Of a stretch of DNA of 64,000 nucleotides, positions 29,675 through 38,479 are shown piece by piece. Under the pieces are notes generated by a model. It searched no databases. It was not told the origin of the DNA and saw nothing but the letters and a program-made list of their open reading frames with translations. A program made the position numbers and the translations under genes. Position 1 is the stretch's first letter, and the number at the start of each line of letters is the position of its first letter. Source of the DNA: Mariniblastus sp. (GTDB lineage: Bacteria; Planctomycetota; Planctomycetia; Pirellulales; Pirellulaceae); assembly GCA_022447555.1 (NCBI GenBank), contig JAKVBF010000009.1:303758-367757 (forward strand), given 5' to 3'.

Positions 29675-29743
29675 GACCCTAGTTTCCGATTCGAGAGAGC
29701 GGCTGTAGACCCGCAGGTGGGCCCCGCCAAGCTGGTCAAAGCG

Positions 29744-30439
29744 TTACCGCGTGATTTGTGAACCGGTTGAGTCGTTCCGCCATCCAATACGGTAGTTCGG
29801 GCTATTGGTGTCCACTCTTGCGGTGGACTCAGCGAGCACGACGTTAGTGTTTTGTGCCGTTGCTGGTTGATTGAACGTTGGATGTCCCGCGTAGGGTGTG
29901 GGTCCGCCCGTTGGGTTCGGGACGGCCGCGTATTGAGCTCCCTGTGCCGAATAAGTCGGATTTGGGGAGGCCGGATTTCTGTTGTAAGGATTTTGGCTTG
30001 CCATCGTGGCTACCGTCGGTGGCAGGATGGTTTGAACCGGTGCTCGAACTGCGGTCGCATCGGTGACCGGCAGGCGCGATTGGTCCAAGGTCTCGTCCAC
30101 GCTGGTGGACAAGTAGTTGGTCGAGGCGGTATAAGAAGCGCCGCTGGTCGTGTACCCTGGATTCGCTGCGGCACCGACCGGCGTGCTTGGACTCGTTTGC
30201 TGGTAAATACCGGTGCCCGTGGGTGCCTTACCTGTCGGATTAATCAAACCAGCCGGTGCCTGAGCCGTTGTCTTTGGGTTGTAATAACTATTCGATGCCG
30301 TCCAGTTAGTGGGTGGTGGCTGAACCCGAGTGGAGCCATATAAACCATTTGAGCCGGTGCCGGTTTGGCAACCGACAAAGCCGGATCCTAGGCACAATAT
30401 GATGAGGGTGAAACACAAATTAATGGCCAATCGATACAT
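29744..30439 (-). CDS. Pro/Thr/Asn-rich putative lipoprotein
   Basis: This 231-residue protein has an N-terminal hydrophobic segment (LAINLCFTLIILCLGSGFVGC) ending in a Cys that could be lipidated, although the FVGC lipobox is not ideal. The remainder is low-complexity and rich in Pro, Thr, Ala, Asn, Gly and Tyr (for example NPTGGPTPYAGHP), and is probably disordered. The start at 30439 is chosen because the longer frame to 30517 precedes the signal with unrelated charged residues. It is likely to be anchored at the cell surface. No function can be given. Confidence 0.7.
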   Translation of the reverse strand: MYRLAINLCFTLIILCLGSGFVGCQTGTGSNGLYGSTRVQPPPTNWTASNSYYNPKTTAQAPAGLINPTGKAPTGTGIYQQTSPSTPVGAAANPGYTTSGASYTASTNYLSTSVDETLDQSRLPVTDATAVRAPVQTILPPTVATMASQNPYNRNPASPNPTYSAQGAQYAAVPNPTGGPTPYAGHPTFNQPATAQNTNVVLAESTARVDTNSPNYRIGWRNDSTGSQITR

Positions 30440-30622
30440 TGCAACATCCTTGTGTCGAAATGAGAGGGTGCGTTGGGGTTTGTTTGCTATGAGGCCTTTC
30501 TTTGGGAGGGGATTCACCCGAACAAAAGTGACTCAAAGCGGCGGGTAAATTAGCGAAATTGGAGGAAACGACAAGGGCAGTTTGCATCCGCTAGCGTTCC
30601 GTGGAAAGGGTGTAACGCATGC

Positions 30623-32344
30623 TCAAGTTTGGGTTTGTGGCAATTGCTGAGCTGCCCAAACGGCTAACTGTTCTCGGAAAATTTTTGAGTTGTGACGGAT
30701 GTCTACCGGCAATTTTTCTTTGAACAGAATGTGACGGATCATTTTGGTTTGAGCGTGGGATTGGACTCGCGAACGAATCGTTTCCACCAGCGCGTCCCGC
30801 TGCTGAGGGCTCGAAGGCAAAGTTTCCGGCCAAGGTTCAATGATGAGGACGGGTGTCTGCTTTCCAGCTTCTCCGACACCCACTAGGGCGGAGCGGTAGA
30901 CAGACGGATCGGTGTTGACGATCCCTTCGACGGGAATGGTGAAGAGAGTTTGTTGAGAGGTCGTCACCCGATGTTGTTTGCGGCCACAAAACCAAAACCT
31001 ACCTGATTCATCCAAGTAACCGACGTCACCCATGCGATGCCAAAATTTTGGGCCATCGGAAATCTTATGAAAGGCATTCGCAGATGTGCGGGTAACGTAT
31101 TGGTCGGTGACAACATCCCCTTGAACGATTAGTTCGCCAATGCCTCCACGTTCCACTACCCTCGTTTGATCGATAGAGGTAATGGGATCGTCGGTAATCT
31201 CGATCACTTTCCAGTTCATGTCGGGAAACGCGTTGCCAACGCAGGTGCCCCGGCCCTCTTCGGTCCCTTTTGAGGTTTCTTCGAGGACGACCGTTGCTGA
31301 ATTACAGGCGACCGGTAAAGATTCTGTGGCCCCGTAGGGCGTGAACACTTCACCCTGGGGATGAATGATTTTTTTGACGCGTTCCAACACATGGGCCGGA
31401 ACCGGAGCCCCTGCTGTCAGGACGCGGCGAATGGTGGGGAATGAAAGGTTGTGGGCCTCGCAGTACGTGGAGACGGTGTTCCAGAGTGCCGGCGAACCGA
31501 ACGATTGATCAGCTCCGAAACGTTCGACAGCATCCAATATGTTCAATGGTTCGACTTCAGCAGGGCGAGTGGCGTCCATCTCGGGAAACACGGTCGTGGT
31601 GCCCATTGAGGCATTGAAAAGGGCGAACAGCGGGAATCCAGACACATCGACGGAACCGGGTTTGATTTGAAAGTAATCGCGTATTTGACGGGCCTGCTCA
31701 ATGAAAACTCGATGCCGATAGAGAACGCCCTTGGGGGGGCCCGTGCTGCCGGTTGTGAAGATGACGGCGGCATGGGCTTCTCTTGTTTGCGTTACGGGTT
31801 TGAAGTGTTTGGGATCGAGTGTTGTAAATTTCTTTGCGGAATAACATCCGGGAAAGAAACGAGAGCTAACCACGATGTTAGTTTTTGCTTTTGGCAATTG
31901 CTTTCGAAAGATAACACGGGCTAGTTGAGCTTTTGAGATGCCGACGATTCCTGCCGGGTCTGATTCAGCAAGGCAGCGGATCATATTGTTTCGTCCCATT
32001 CCTGGATCGATCAAGATCACTACGACTCCTGCTTTGAACAAACCAAAAACAAACGCGACAAAGTCGATTCCGGGAGGGACCATCAAAGCCAATCGTGTGC
32101 CCGGAGCGACGCCGATGCGCTGAATCCCAAGTGCAATCTGGCAGCTTCGTTTTTCTAGTTCGCTAAATGTGATTTGATCGTAAGCAAAAGGGCGTTGGCG
32201 ACCATATCCCTGCCGTGGCGCGGCGACAGCGATGGCATCAGGCATTCGCTGTGCGGTTTCCGATAAAGCCATCCCGACGTTCGTCAAGCCGTCCAGCGAC
32301 CATAGCGGGTTGGAATCACCGGGATTTACATCATGTGGGTTCAA
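30623..32344 (-). CDS. OleC-like acyl-AMP ligase (AMP-dependent synthetase)
   Basis: This adenylate-forming enzyme activates a fatty or beta-hydroxy acid with ATP. The P-loop FTTGSTGPPKG is at residues 196-206, YGATESLPV follows in the middle, and YLDESGRFWFCGRKQHRV carries the A8 hinge motif. FPLFALFNASMGTTTVFPEMDATRPA is strongly reminiscent of OleC, which makes a beta-lactone in long-chain olefin synthesis. The 573-residue length fits. oleA, oleB and oleD are not next to it, so it may instead be a general long-chain acyl-CoA or acyl-AMP ligase. It stands alone between a lipoprotein gene and a divergent TPR gene. Confidence 0.82.
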   Translation of the reverse strand: MNPHDVNPGDSNPLWSLDGLTNVGMALSETAQRMPDAIAVAAPRQGYGRQRPFAYDQITFSELEKRSCQIALGIQRIGVAPGTRLALMVPPGIDFVAFVFGLFKAGVVVILIDPGMGRNNMIRCLAESDPAGIVGISKAQLARVIFRKQLPKAKTNIVVSSRFFPGCYSAKKFTTLDPKHFKPVTQTREAHAAVIFTTGSTGPPKGVLYRHRVFIEQARQIRDYFQIKPGSVDVSGFPLFALFNASMGTTTVFPEMDATRPAEVEPLNILDAVERFGADQSFGSPALWNTVSTYCEAHNLSFPTIRRVLTAGAPVPAHVLERVKKIIHPQGEVFTPYGATESLPVACNSATVVLEETSKGTEEGRGTCVGNAFPDMNWKVIEITDDPITSIDQTRVVERGGIGELIVQGDVVTDQYVTRTSANAFHKISDGPKFWHRMGDVGYLDESGRFWFCGRKQHRVTTSQQTLFTIPVEGIVNTDPSVYRSALVGVGEAGKQTPVLIIEPWPETLPSSPQQRDALVETIRSRVQSHAQTKMIRHILFKEKLPVDIRHNSKIFREQLAVWAAQQLPQTQT

Positions 32345-32519
32345 TAGATATTCCTTTTATTCATGCGTTTTCTGCTTAAGACTCATCGGCATGGGTTTAT
32401 TGGATACCAAGGATCATTTAGATTCTTGGTTACCGGTGCATTCGATCATTAGATCGTATAACGTTCAATCATCCAGCGTTATCATGGTCGAAGCTTAGCC
32501 TACAGACGAAGAGTATTAT

Positions 32520-34700
32520 ATGGACATTGATATTTATCAGCAGTGCCCCATCCACACTGACAAAAAGATGAAGTTCTGTCCCTGTTGTAGCAAGGACATT
32601 GTCAATGATTTGCAACAAATTCTGGCAAAAAATAAATCGAAACAAACCAAAGGAGCGCTCGATCAATTAGACCGTTTGATTGAGAAAAAAGGACCTCGCG
32701 ATGTCCTGCTCGCCATCAAAACGCATCTGCTTATCAAACAGGGTGAAATTGAATCTGCGGCAAAAACTAACGATCGATTTCTAGAAAACAACCCATCCCA
32801 TTTTATGGGAAAGCAACACCAGGCGCTGATTTGCTTGGGTTTGGGTGATATGCCAGGCGCTCTGGACTCGTTGCAGGATGCGATGGATGCGATTAAGGGG
32901 AATGAAATCCCGCTATCGTTTACCAACGTGTTCAGGATGCTAGGCGGTGCCCTGTTACAGCAGGGCCATGTTTTGGCCGGCCGTGCCCATTTGCAATTCG
33001 CGCAGATGTTGAAAGGGGAGCCGGATCAAGAATTACAGCAAATGCTGTTCGAGTCTTACCGCCTTCAGGGCGGGCCGCTCTTATTAAAGACCGATTATCG
33101 TCTCGAGCAACCTCCCGAAGGCGTTGAATGGGAAAAGAAGTACCTAAATGTGATGCGGGCTATGAATCGGGGGCAGTTCCGTAAGTCATTACAAATTCTT
33201 GAAAAGATTGAAGAAAATTGGCCGGGTGACTTGGTGGTGGCCAGATCCATCGCCGTCATGACATCAGTGATGGCCGACGTCGAAAACATGTCTGTAGCAT
33301 GGCGTCGGTTTGCTGAAATGGAAGCGGTCGCCGAGTGGCAGGCCGTGGAAGCCGAGGCGCTCGCGCAGATGTTTAGCACCGAAGAGACGTCTGAGGTGAT
33401 TGATATCGTTCGGCGAACAATGGAAGTCGATGACGTAAGCAAAGTTTTCGAGATCGCCGATCAAAATCAATTTCTTGTGGCGAGCCAACCTCCCGAGGAA
33501 GACCCGTTCGGCGAAGGTCCTGCTCCGAGACATACCTTTGTGGTTTTGGATCGCGATCAGTTGCCCAATGCGGATAGCCTGACACTCGAAAATGTTCCAG
33601 CCGTTTGCGGCGAATTACTTGTGTATGGGAAACAGACGGACAAGCCGGGCAGGATGGTTTTGATTGGCCCCGAAACGGACAGGTTTGCTACATCCTGTGA
33701 GAGAATCATGGGGGCTTTCTCGGACGTGGTGCAAAATGACGGTGAGCGTGAAGCGATCACCTCAACATCTCGCGCCGCGGAGTCTCTTAGCTGGAATTGG
33801 CATTTCCCCGAGGGAACCACTCGCGAACAACATGCGGAGATCGTACGACAAAAACGTTCTCATCAACTGCTGGGCGCATGGTCCGAAGTACCGTTTCGCG
33901 TTTTAGGAGGTCAGACGCCGCGGGAAGCGGCAAAGGAAACCGAATGGATCGTCCCCTTGAAGGCGTTGGTTTTGCAGTTGGAACAGGTGGCGAATTCCCA
34001 GCAATCGGGTGACGACCACATTGTGGCGTTGCGGCAGGAATTGGGTATCGAAGAGCCGGAAAAAATAGAGGGTGTACGTCTGGAAACTGAATTTATTTCC
34101 CCGGTCCGACAACGACATCTGGACTTTGAGTCGCTTTCGGATGAACAGTTAGTAGGTTTGCAAAGCGACGCAATGACGATTGGAAATTTCGCTGTCCTTG
34201 TACAGGCGATACCCGAAATTTTGAATCGCGAGTCGCTCCATGAGAAGGTTCCGCCGCAGTCGTGTTATTCGATGCTGGCACGATTGACTGAGGATGACAC
34301 TGAAGCGCTCGATTACCTATCTAAAGCACGGCATGCGGCGCGAGAGGCCAACGAGCCCATAGGGACCTATATGGTCCAAGAGTTTGAATTTCGGCTGTCT
34401 CGAGGGCTTACTGAGAATTTGCCCGAGTTGTTGCAAAACATCCAGCAAAAACATATGCGGGAACCAAATGTCGAATACCAAATGGCTTACGTTTTAGAGA
34501 AATTTGGGCTGATTTCACCAGAGGGACAGTCTCGGTTCGCAGGGGAGCGAGCCCCGGCCGTCGCGGGGGACTCGGGGCGGGACGATACCGGTACTTCGGG
34601 CGGAGCGATCTGGACTCCAGATGAGGCCTCTACTTCCTCTGATTCAGAGGCTGCGTCTCCCGACGAAGGTAGTTCTAAATTGTGGTTGCCCGACTCGTAG
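32520..34700 (+). CDS. Zinc-ribbon and TPR repeat protein of unknown function
   Basis: This 726-residue soluble protein begins with a Cys/His cluster (C9, H12, C20, C22, C23 in CPIHTDKKMKFCPCC) that could bind zinc. Residues of about 35-200 form TPR-like helix pairs (GEIESAAKTNDRFLENNPSH, LGDMPGALDSLQDAMDAI, QQGHVLAGRAHLQFAQMLKG). The middle includes a beta-rich part, and the end is an acidic Ser/Asp-rich tail with GAIWTPDE and SKLWLPDS motifs. No signal peptide is visible. It is 81 bp upstream of ricT on the same strand, so the two are probably in one operon. The family is unknown to me, and a role in protein assembly is only a guess. Confidence 0.75.
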   Translation: MDIDIYQQCPIHTDKKMKFCPCCSKDIVNDLQQILAKNKSKQTKGALDQLDRLIEKKGPRDVLLAIKTHLLIKQGEIESAAKTNDRFLENNPSHFMGKQHQALICLGLGDMPGALDSLQDAMDAIKGNEIPLSFTNVFRMLGGALLQQGHVLAGRAHLQFAQMLKGEPDQELQQMLFESYRLQGGPLLLKTDYRLEQPPEGVEWEKKYLNVMRAMNRGQFRKSLQILEKIEENWPGDLVVARSIAVMTSVMADVENMSVAWRRFAEMEAVAEWQAVEAEALAQMFSTEETSEVIDIVRRTMEVDDVSKVFEIADQNQFLVASQPPEEDPFGEGPAPRHTFVVLDRDQLPNADSLTLENVPAVCGELLVYGKQTDKPGRMVLIGPETDRFATSCERIMGAFSDVVQNDGEREAITSTSRAAESLSWNWHFPEGTTREQHAEIVRQKRSHQLLGAWSEVPFRVLGGQTPREAAKETEWIVPLKALVLQLEQVANSQQSGDDHIVALRQELGIEEPEKIEGVRLETEFISPVRQRHLDFESLSDEQLVGLQSDAMTIGNFAVLVQAIPEILNRESLHEKVPPQSCYSMLARLTEDDTEALDYLSKARHAAREANEPIGTYMVQEFEFRLSRGLTENLPELLQNIQQKHMREPNVEYQMAYVLEKFGLISPEGQSRFAGERAPAVAGDSGRDDTGTSGGAIWTPDEASTSSDSEAASPDEGSSKLWLPDS

Positions 34701-34781
34701 TGAATGGTGCATGCAACGGTGGCGACTTGTTTTAAGTTCGCCTGCTAACAACAATAGAGTATCACGTCAAAACTTGTTTAT

Positions 34782-35618
34782 TTGGGGATGGATTTGTCCA
34801 AGTACGTTGTTCGCTATGGAACGATGCGAAACATCGGTGTGATGGGTGTGCGCGGCAGCGAAACCTATCGGCGCGGGGGAGAAGTAATTGTTCGCTCCAA
34901 TCGCGGCCTAGAATCTGGACAGGTTCTTTGCGAAGCGACCGAAGGATCGATGCAGCATTTAGAGCATGCACCTTCGGGCCAGATTGTTCGGCGACTCTCA
35001 CCGGATGATGCTAAGGAAGTTGCTCAGTTAGATCAGACCCGACAAACAAAAATAGACGTCTGCCAAAAACATGTCGACCAACTCAAGCTAGACATGAAAC
35101 TGGTTGAGGTGGAGCAGCTGTTCGGTGGTGAACGTCTGGTCGTCTACTACCTGGCCGAAGATCGAGTTGATTTCCGGGAGTTGGTGAAAAAGTTGGCCGG
35201 CGAGTTTAAAACGCGGATAGAAATGAAACAGATTGGGGTTCGCGACGAGGCCAAAGTGCTCGCCGATTATGGTGACTGCGGCAAGCCGGTCTGTTGCAAC
35301 ACCCACCTCTCAACCATGCCGCCCGTTTCAATGAAAATGGCTAAATTGCAGAAAGCAACTCTGGACCCCACCAAGATTTCAGGCCGGTGCGGTCGGCTAA
35401 AATGTTGTTTGAGGTATGAGTTTGACACCTATGAAGAAATTGAACGCCAGTTGCCGCGGGTCGGCAGCCGCATTGTGACACGCGACGGCAAGGCTAAGGT
35501 GCTGCATCAACACATCCTTTCCGAGCAATTGCTGGTCGAAACCGAGGACCACCGGCGCGTTTTGATACCGGCCAGTGAGGTTTTATCCGTGATCAACCAA
35601 TCAAAGGAACTAGAATAG
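34782..35618 (+). CDS. ricT: PSP1 family protein RicT (YaaT)
   Basis: RicT is an iron-sulfur-associated subunit of the Ric complex that affects RNase Y-dependent RNA processing in Firmicutes. The PSP1 domain and its conserved cysteines are present: C166, C171 and C172 in GDCGKPVCCN, and C203, C208 and C209 in GRCGRLKCCL. The sequence MGMDLSKYVVRYGTMRNIGV matches the family start. It lies just after the zinc-ribbon/TPR gene. RicA and RicF are absent here, and the role of RicT in planctomycetes is not established. Confidence 0.88.
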   Translation: MGMDLSKYVVRYGTMRNIGVMGVRGSETYRRGGEVIVRSNRGLESGQVLCEATEGSMQHLEHAPSGQIVRRLSPDDAKEVAQLDQTRQTKIDVCQKHVDQLKLDMKLVEVEQLFGGERLVVYYLAEDRVDFRELVKKLAGEFKTRIEMKQIGVRDEAKVLADYGDCGKPVCCNTHLSTMPPVSMKMAKLQKATLDPTKISGRCGRLKCCLRYEFDTYEEIERQLPRVGSRIVTRDGKAKVLHQHILSEQLLVETEDHRRVLIPASEVLSVINQSKELE

Positions 35619-35738
35619 AAGCAGTTAGCTCGGTTGTATTCGGGCTTGTGGTTGGAGTCTAATGGCTTGTCGGCTGGTGGGTTGGCAATTCAGTTTAAAA
35701 GTGATAACTCTGTTTAATACTTCCAATAAAAAGATAAA

Positions 35739-36191
35739 ATGTCCGACGAATCTACATCACTAATTCAGTTAGTCAGAACTGACGATCGCTATCCGATAGA
35801 GGCCTATCTGTTCGTTCGTGAATCACTGGCATTTGCGGCCGATTCTATGGAGTTGGGTGCCCCTGCCGAGGGTAGCTTGTCTGCAGAGCAGGATACCGAT
35901 CTTCATCAATCGCGTCGGGAGCGTCATTTAACCGGCCAAGAGTTGTGTGAATCCATTCGTCAATACGCCATCAATCAATATGGCTTCATGGCGCAAATTG
36001 TGTTGAATCGGTGGGGGATTTTCGCGACGCAGGACTTTGGCGAAATCGTATACCGAATGATTGATGCGGGGATCATGAAAAAATCCAGTCGCGATCGTAA
36101 ATCCCACTTTGATGACGTCTTCGAATTCGATTCGGTGTTTCAGGATGATTTCGAGATGTGCAGCGTCACAGCGGCACGGAAATTAACGTGA
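35739..36191 (+). CDS. Minf_1886 family protein
   Basis: This 150-residue protein belongs to the uncharacterised Minf_1886 family found in Planctomycetes and Verrucomicrobia. The pattern is clear: YPIEAYLFVRESL at the start, RHLTGQELCESIRQYAINQYG in the middle, and WGIFATQDFGEIVYRMIDAG followed by FDDVFEFDSVF near the end. No membrane segment or catalytic motif is visible. It sits between ricT and a very small membrane peptide gene on the same strand. Function unknown. Confidence 0.85.
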   Translation: MSDESTSLIQLVRTDDRYPIEAYLFVRESLAFAADSMELGAPAEGSLSAEQDTDLHQSRRERHLTGQELCESIRQYAINQYGFMAQIVLNRWGIFATQDFGEIVYRMIDAGIMKKSSRDRKSHFDDVFEFDSVFQDDFEMCSVTAARKLT

Positions 36192-36312
36192 TGGTTGACC
36201 TGGAAGATGGAACCTTGGTGGAGCTGTTACGTCGCATCGAAAGAGCCGTTCTACCACCCCATTCTCGCTTCGATTAAGCTGGTTCAAATATTGGAATAAT
36301 GGATTGTCTAAA

Positions 36313-36453
36313 ATGAGTGAAACATCGGGCCAGGGACCGCAGGAACCGCGAGGAGTCCCAAAGCGCCCCGTGGCGTTCACTATCGCATTGGCTTCGTTTT
36401 GCCTGTGGACGCTGTGGCTCGTTTATATGGCGTTCGGTCTTGTGATCGGTTGA
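36313..36453 (+). CDS. 46-residue single-pass membrane peptide
   Basis: An ATG at 36313 opens a 46-codon frame that ends at TGA 36451-36453. The first 18 residues are polar (Ser, Gln, Pro, Gly, Lys) and the rest is one hydrophobic helix (AFTIALASFCLWTLWLVYMA). It lies in the gap between the Minf_1886 gene and the dehydrogenase gene, in the same orientation. A codon pattern with a clean single TM segment favours a real gene, but without comparison this remains tentative. Confidence 0.55.
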   Translation: MSETSGQGPQEPRGVPKRPVAFTIALASFCLWTLWLVYMAFGLVIG

Positions 36454-36483
36454 TGCGCAATCAAGATTGCACCGGGAACTTCT

Positions 36484-37437
36484 ATGAAAATCGTGGCCTT
36501 AGATGGTTATACATTAAATCCTGGCGACAACTCATGGAGTCCAGTTGAGAGACTTGGCGAGTTGGTCGTCTACGATCGCACGGAGCCGAGACAGGTGGTC
36601 GAGCGTTCTTTGGGAGCGGATATTGTGTTGACCAACAAAGCGGTAATCAGTCAAAACGAGTTGGCTCAATTGCCCAACTTGAAATTGATTGTGGTAACGG
36701 CAACCGGCTTTAATGTGGTTGATGTTGAAGCGGCAGCCAAACGGGGCGTTCCGGTTTGCAACGCGCCAGAATACAGCACTCAATCAGTGGCCCAGCACGT
36801 ATTCGCGATGATTTTATCGTATCTTCATCGACCCTATCAGCACGACTTGGCCATTCGGCAAGGAGCGTGGAAAGCATCCGGCGATTTCTGTTTTTGGTTA
36901 GAACCGATTGAAGAATTGTCGGGTAAGTCGATAGGGATAATTGGGTACGGAAAAATTGGTCAAGCGGTGGGTCGTTTGGCCGAGGCTTTTGGCATGTCAG
37001 TGCTTGCTTATAGCCCACGCCCAAAGCCGGACGTTTTCCCTGGTGTCGAGTGGTGCGATTTAGAATTGCTGTTGAATCGGTCCGATATTGTTAGCCTGCA
37101 CTGTCCCCAAACGAGTCGTAATTCTGGGATGGTGGACTCAGGGTTTTTAAATAACATGAAACACTCGGCGATTCTCGTCAATGCCTCGCGAAGTGGTTTG
37201 GTGGTAGAAGCTGATTTGGTCATCGCTCTTCGAAAAGGGGTGATCAAGGGTGCCCTCTTGGACGTTGCTTCTACCGAGCCGATTGCTGATGACAATCCGT
37301 TATTACAGTTGGAGAACTGTGTGCTCACGCCCCATATCGCGTGGTCCTCTTTAGCCGCGCGCAAACGGTTGATGCAAATAACGGCCGATAACATACAAGC
37401 ATTTGTCGAAGGTGAGATGCCCAATCAGATCAATTGA
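36484..37437 (+). CDS. D-2-hydroxyacid dehydrogenase (glycerate dehydrogenase-like)
   Basis: This NAD-dependent enzyme interconverts a 2-ketoacid and a D-2-hydroxyacid, possibly hydroxypyruvate and D-glycerate. The nucleotide-binding motif GYGKIG is at residues 154-159, and the catalytic triad is R236 (NASRSG), E265 (STEPIAD) and H284 (LTPHIAW). The NAPEYSTQSVAQHVFAMIL segment also matches the family. The 317-residue length is normal. It lies 30 bp after the small membrane peptide gene and 65 bp before the RNase HII-like gene. Confidence 0.9.
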   Translation: MKIVALDGYTLNPGDNSWSPVERLGELVVYDRTEPRQVVERSLGADIVLTNKAVISQNELAQLPNLKLIVVTATGFNVVDVEAAAKRGVPVCNAPEYSTQSVAQHVFAMILSYLHRPYQHDLAIRQGAWKASGDFCFWLEPIEELSGKSIGIIGYGKIGQAVGRLAEAFGMSVLAYSPRPKPDVFPGVEWCDLELLLNRSDIVSLHCPQTSRNSGMVDSGFLNNMKHSAILVNASRSGLVVEADLVIALRKGVIKGALLDVASTEPIADDNPLLQLENCVLTPHIAWSSLAARKRLMQITADNIQAFVEGEMPNQIN

Positions 37438-37502
37438 GTTGTCGAAGGGTTAGGTTTGGGAGGCAGGTTGTCTGATCCCCGGGTTAAGGCTGGGAGGTGT
37501 TC

Positions 37503-38456
37503 GTGGGCATTTTGATAGGGACGGATGAGGCTGGATACGGACCCAATTTGGGGCCGCTGACCCTTGGTATCACGTTATGGGAGGTCCCCAATGTAACGGT
37601 GGATCTGTACCACGCATTTGAGTCCGTCGTGTCTTCAAAACGTGTTCGAGGTACATTGATGGTTGCTGATTCCAAGGATGTTTACCATTCCGGGCAGTCG
37701 ATCGAAACCTTGGAGGAAACCGTCCTGGCATTTCTGAGTACCTTACACAAAGGTCTTCCAGAGCGATTCCAGGACTTGGCCGACTGGTTGGGTTTAGAAT
37801 TGTCGGGCTGCGGGGAGTGTTATGGCTCGCTCGCCGAATGGCCGCTACCTGTTTGTGCGAGTCCCTCGGTGATTGCCGAACACGCGGAACGACTCGAAAA
37901 TGTTTTCCGATCCTCGGGCTGCCGTTTGGGAGGTTTGCGGGGGTCGGCCATTTTTCCCTCGCAATTCAATGATTCTGTCGATCGGTTGGGTAACAAGGCG
38001 GAGCTTTTGTCCTTTGAAACATTGACTTTGGTTTCTGGGTTTTTGGGAGATAGCCTATCGCGTGGCGAGGCAACCGTTCTGATTGGTTGCGACAAACACG
38101 GCGGCCGGAGTAAGTATGCTGGAATGTTGAATCAGTATTTAACGACGGAATTCGTTCACATTGAACGTGAGTCGATGGAGTGCAGCGAATATCGATGGCA
38201 ACAAGGCGAGTCAGAGATCGCAATGCATTTCAGGGCGCGCGGTGAAACGTTTTTGCCCATCGCTTTATCCTCGATGATTGCAAAATACCTTCGGGAAATT
38301 TGCATGAACGCATGGAATGCCTACTGGCAAAATAAAATCCCCGGAATCAAACCGACCAAAGGGTATCCAGTGGATGCCCGAAGGTTTAAAAAAGCAATAG
38401 CCGAAAGGCAGGCTGAATTGGGGATTTCGGATAGACAGGTATGGCGGTGTCGTTAA
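37503..38456 (+). CDS. Enlarged RNase HII-like protein
   Basis: This 317-residue protein appears to be a divergent member of the RNase H fold. The N-terminus GTDEAGYGPNLGPLTLG matches RNase HII motif I, with D8 and E9. ADSKDVY at 55-61 matches the DSK motif, CDKHGG at 196-201 supplies D197, and SSMIAKYLREICM at 256-268 corresponds to the AK-RD motif with E265 in the fourth acidic position. KPTKGYPVDARRFKKAI corresponds to HKGY. About 80 extra residues lie between the second and third motifs. I choose the GTG at 37503 because GGGAGG ends 6 bp before it. Whether it cleaves RNA-DNA hybrids is unknown. Confidence 0.72.
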   Translation: MGILIGTDEAGYGPNLGPLTLGITLWEVPNVTVDLYHAFESVVSSKRVRGTLMVADSKDVYHSGQSIETLEETVLAFLSTLHKGLPERFQDLADWLGLELSGCGECYGSLAEWPLPVCASPSVIAEHAERLENVFRSSGCRLGGLRGSAIFPSQFNDSVDRLGNKAELLSFETLTLVSGFLGDSLSRGEATVLIGCDKHGGRSKYAGMLNQYLTTEFVHIERESMECSEYRWQQGESEIAMHFRARGETFLPIALSSMIAKYLREICMNAWNAYWQNKIPGIKPTKGYPVDARRFKKAIAERQAELGISDRQVWRCR

Positions 38457-38479
38457 TGGCTAGTTTTGTTGGGGTTTTT

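Noticed and set aside
29852-30343. Plus-strand frame rich in Arg, Trp and Cys
   Set aside because: It is the antisense shadow of the low-complexity lipoprotein gene.
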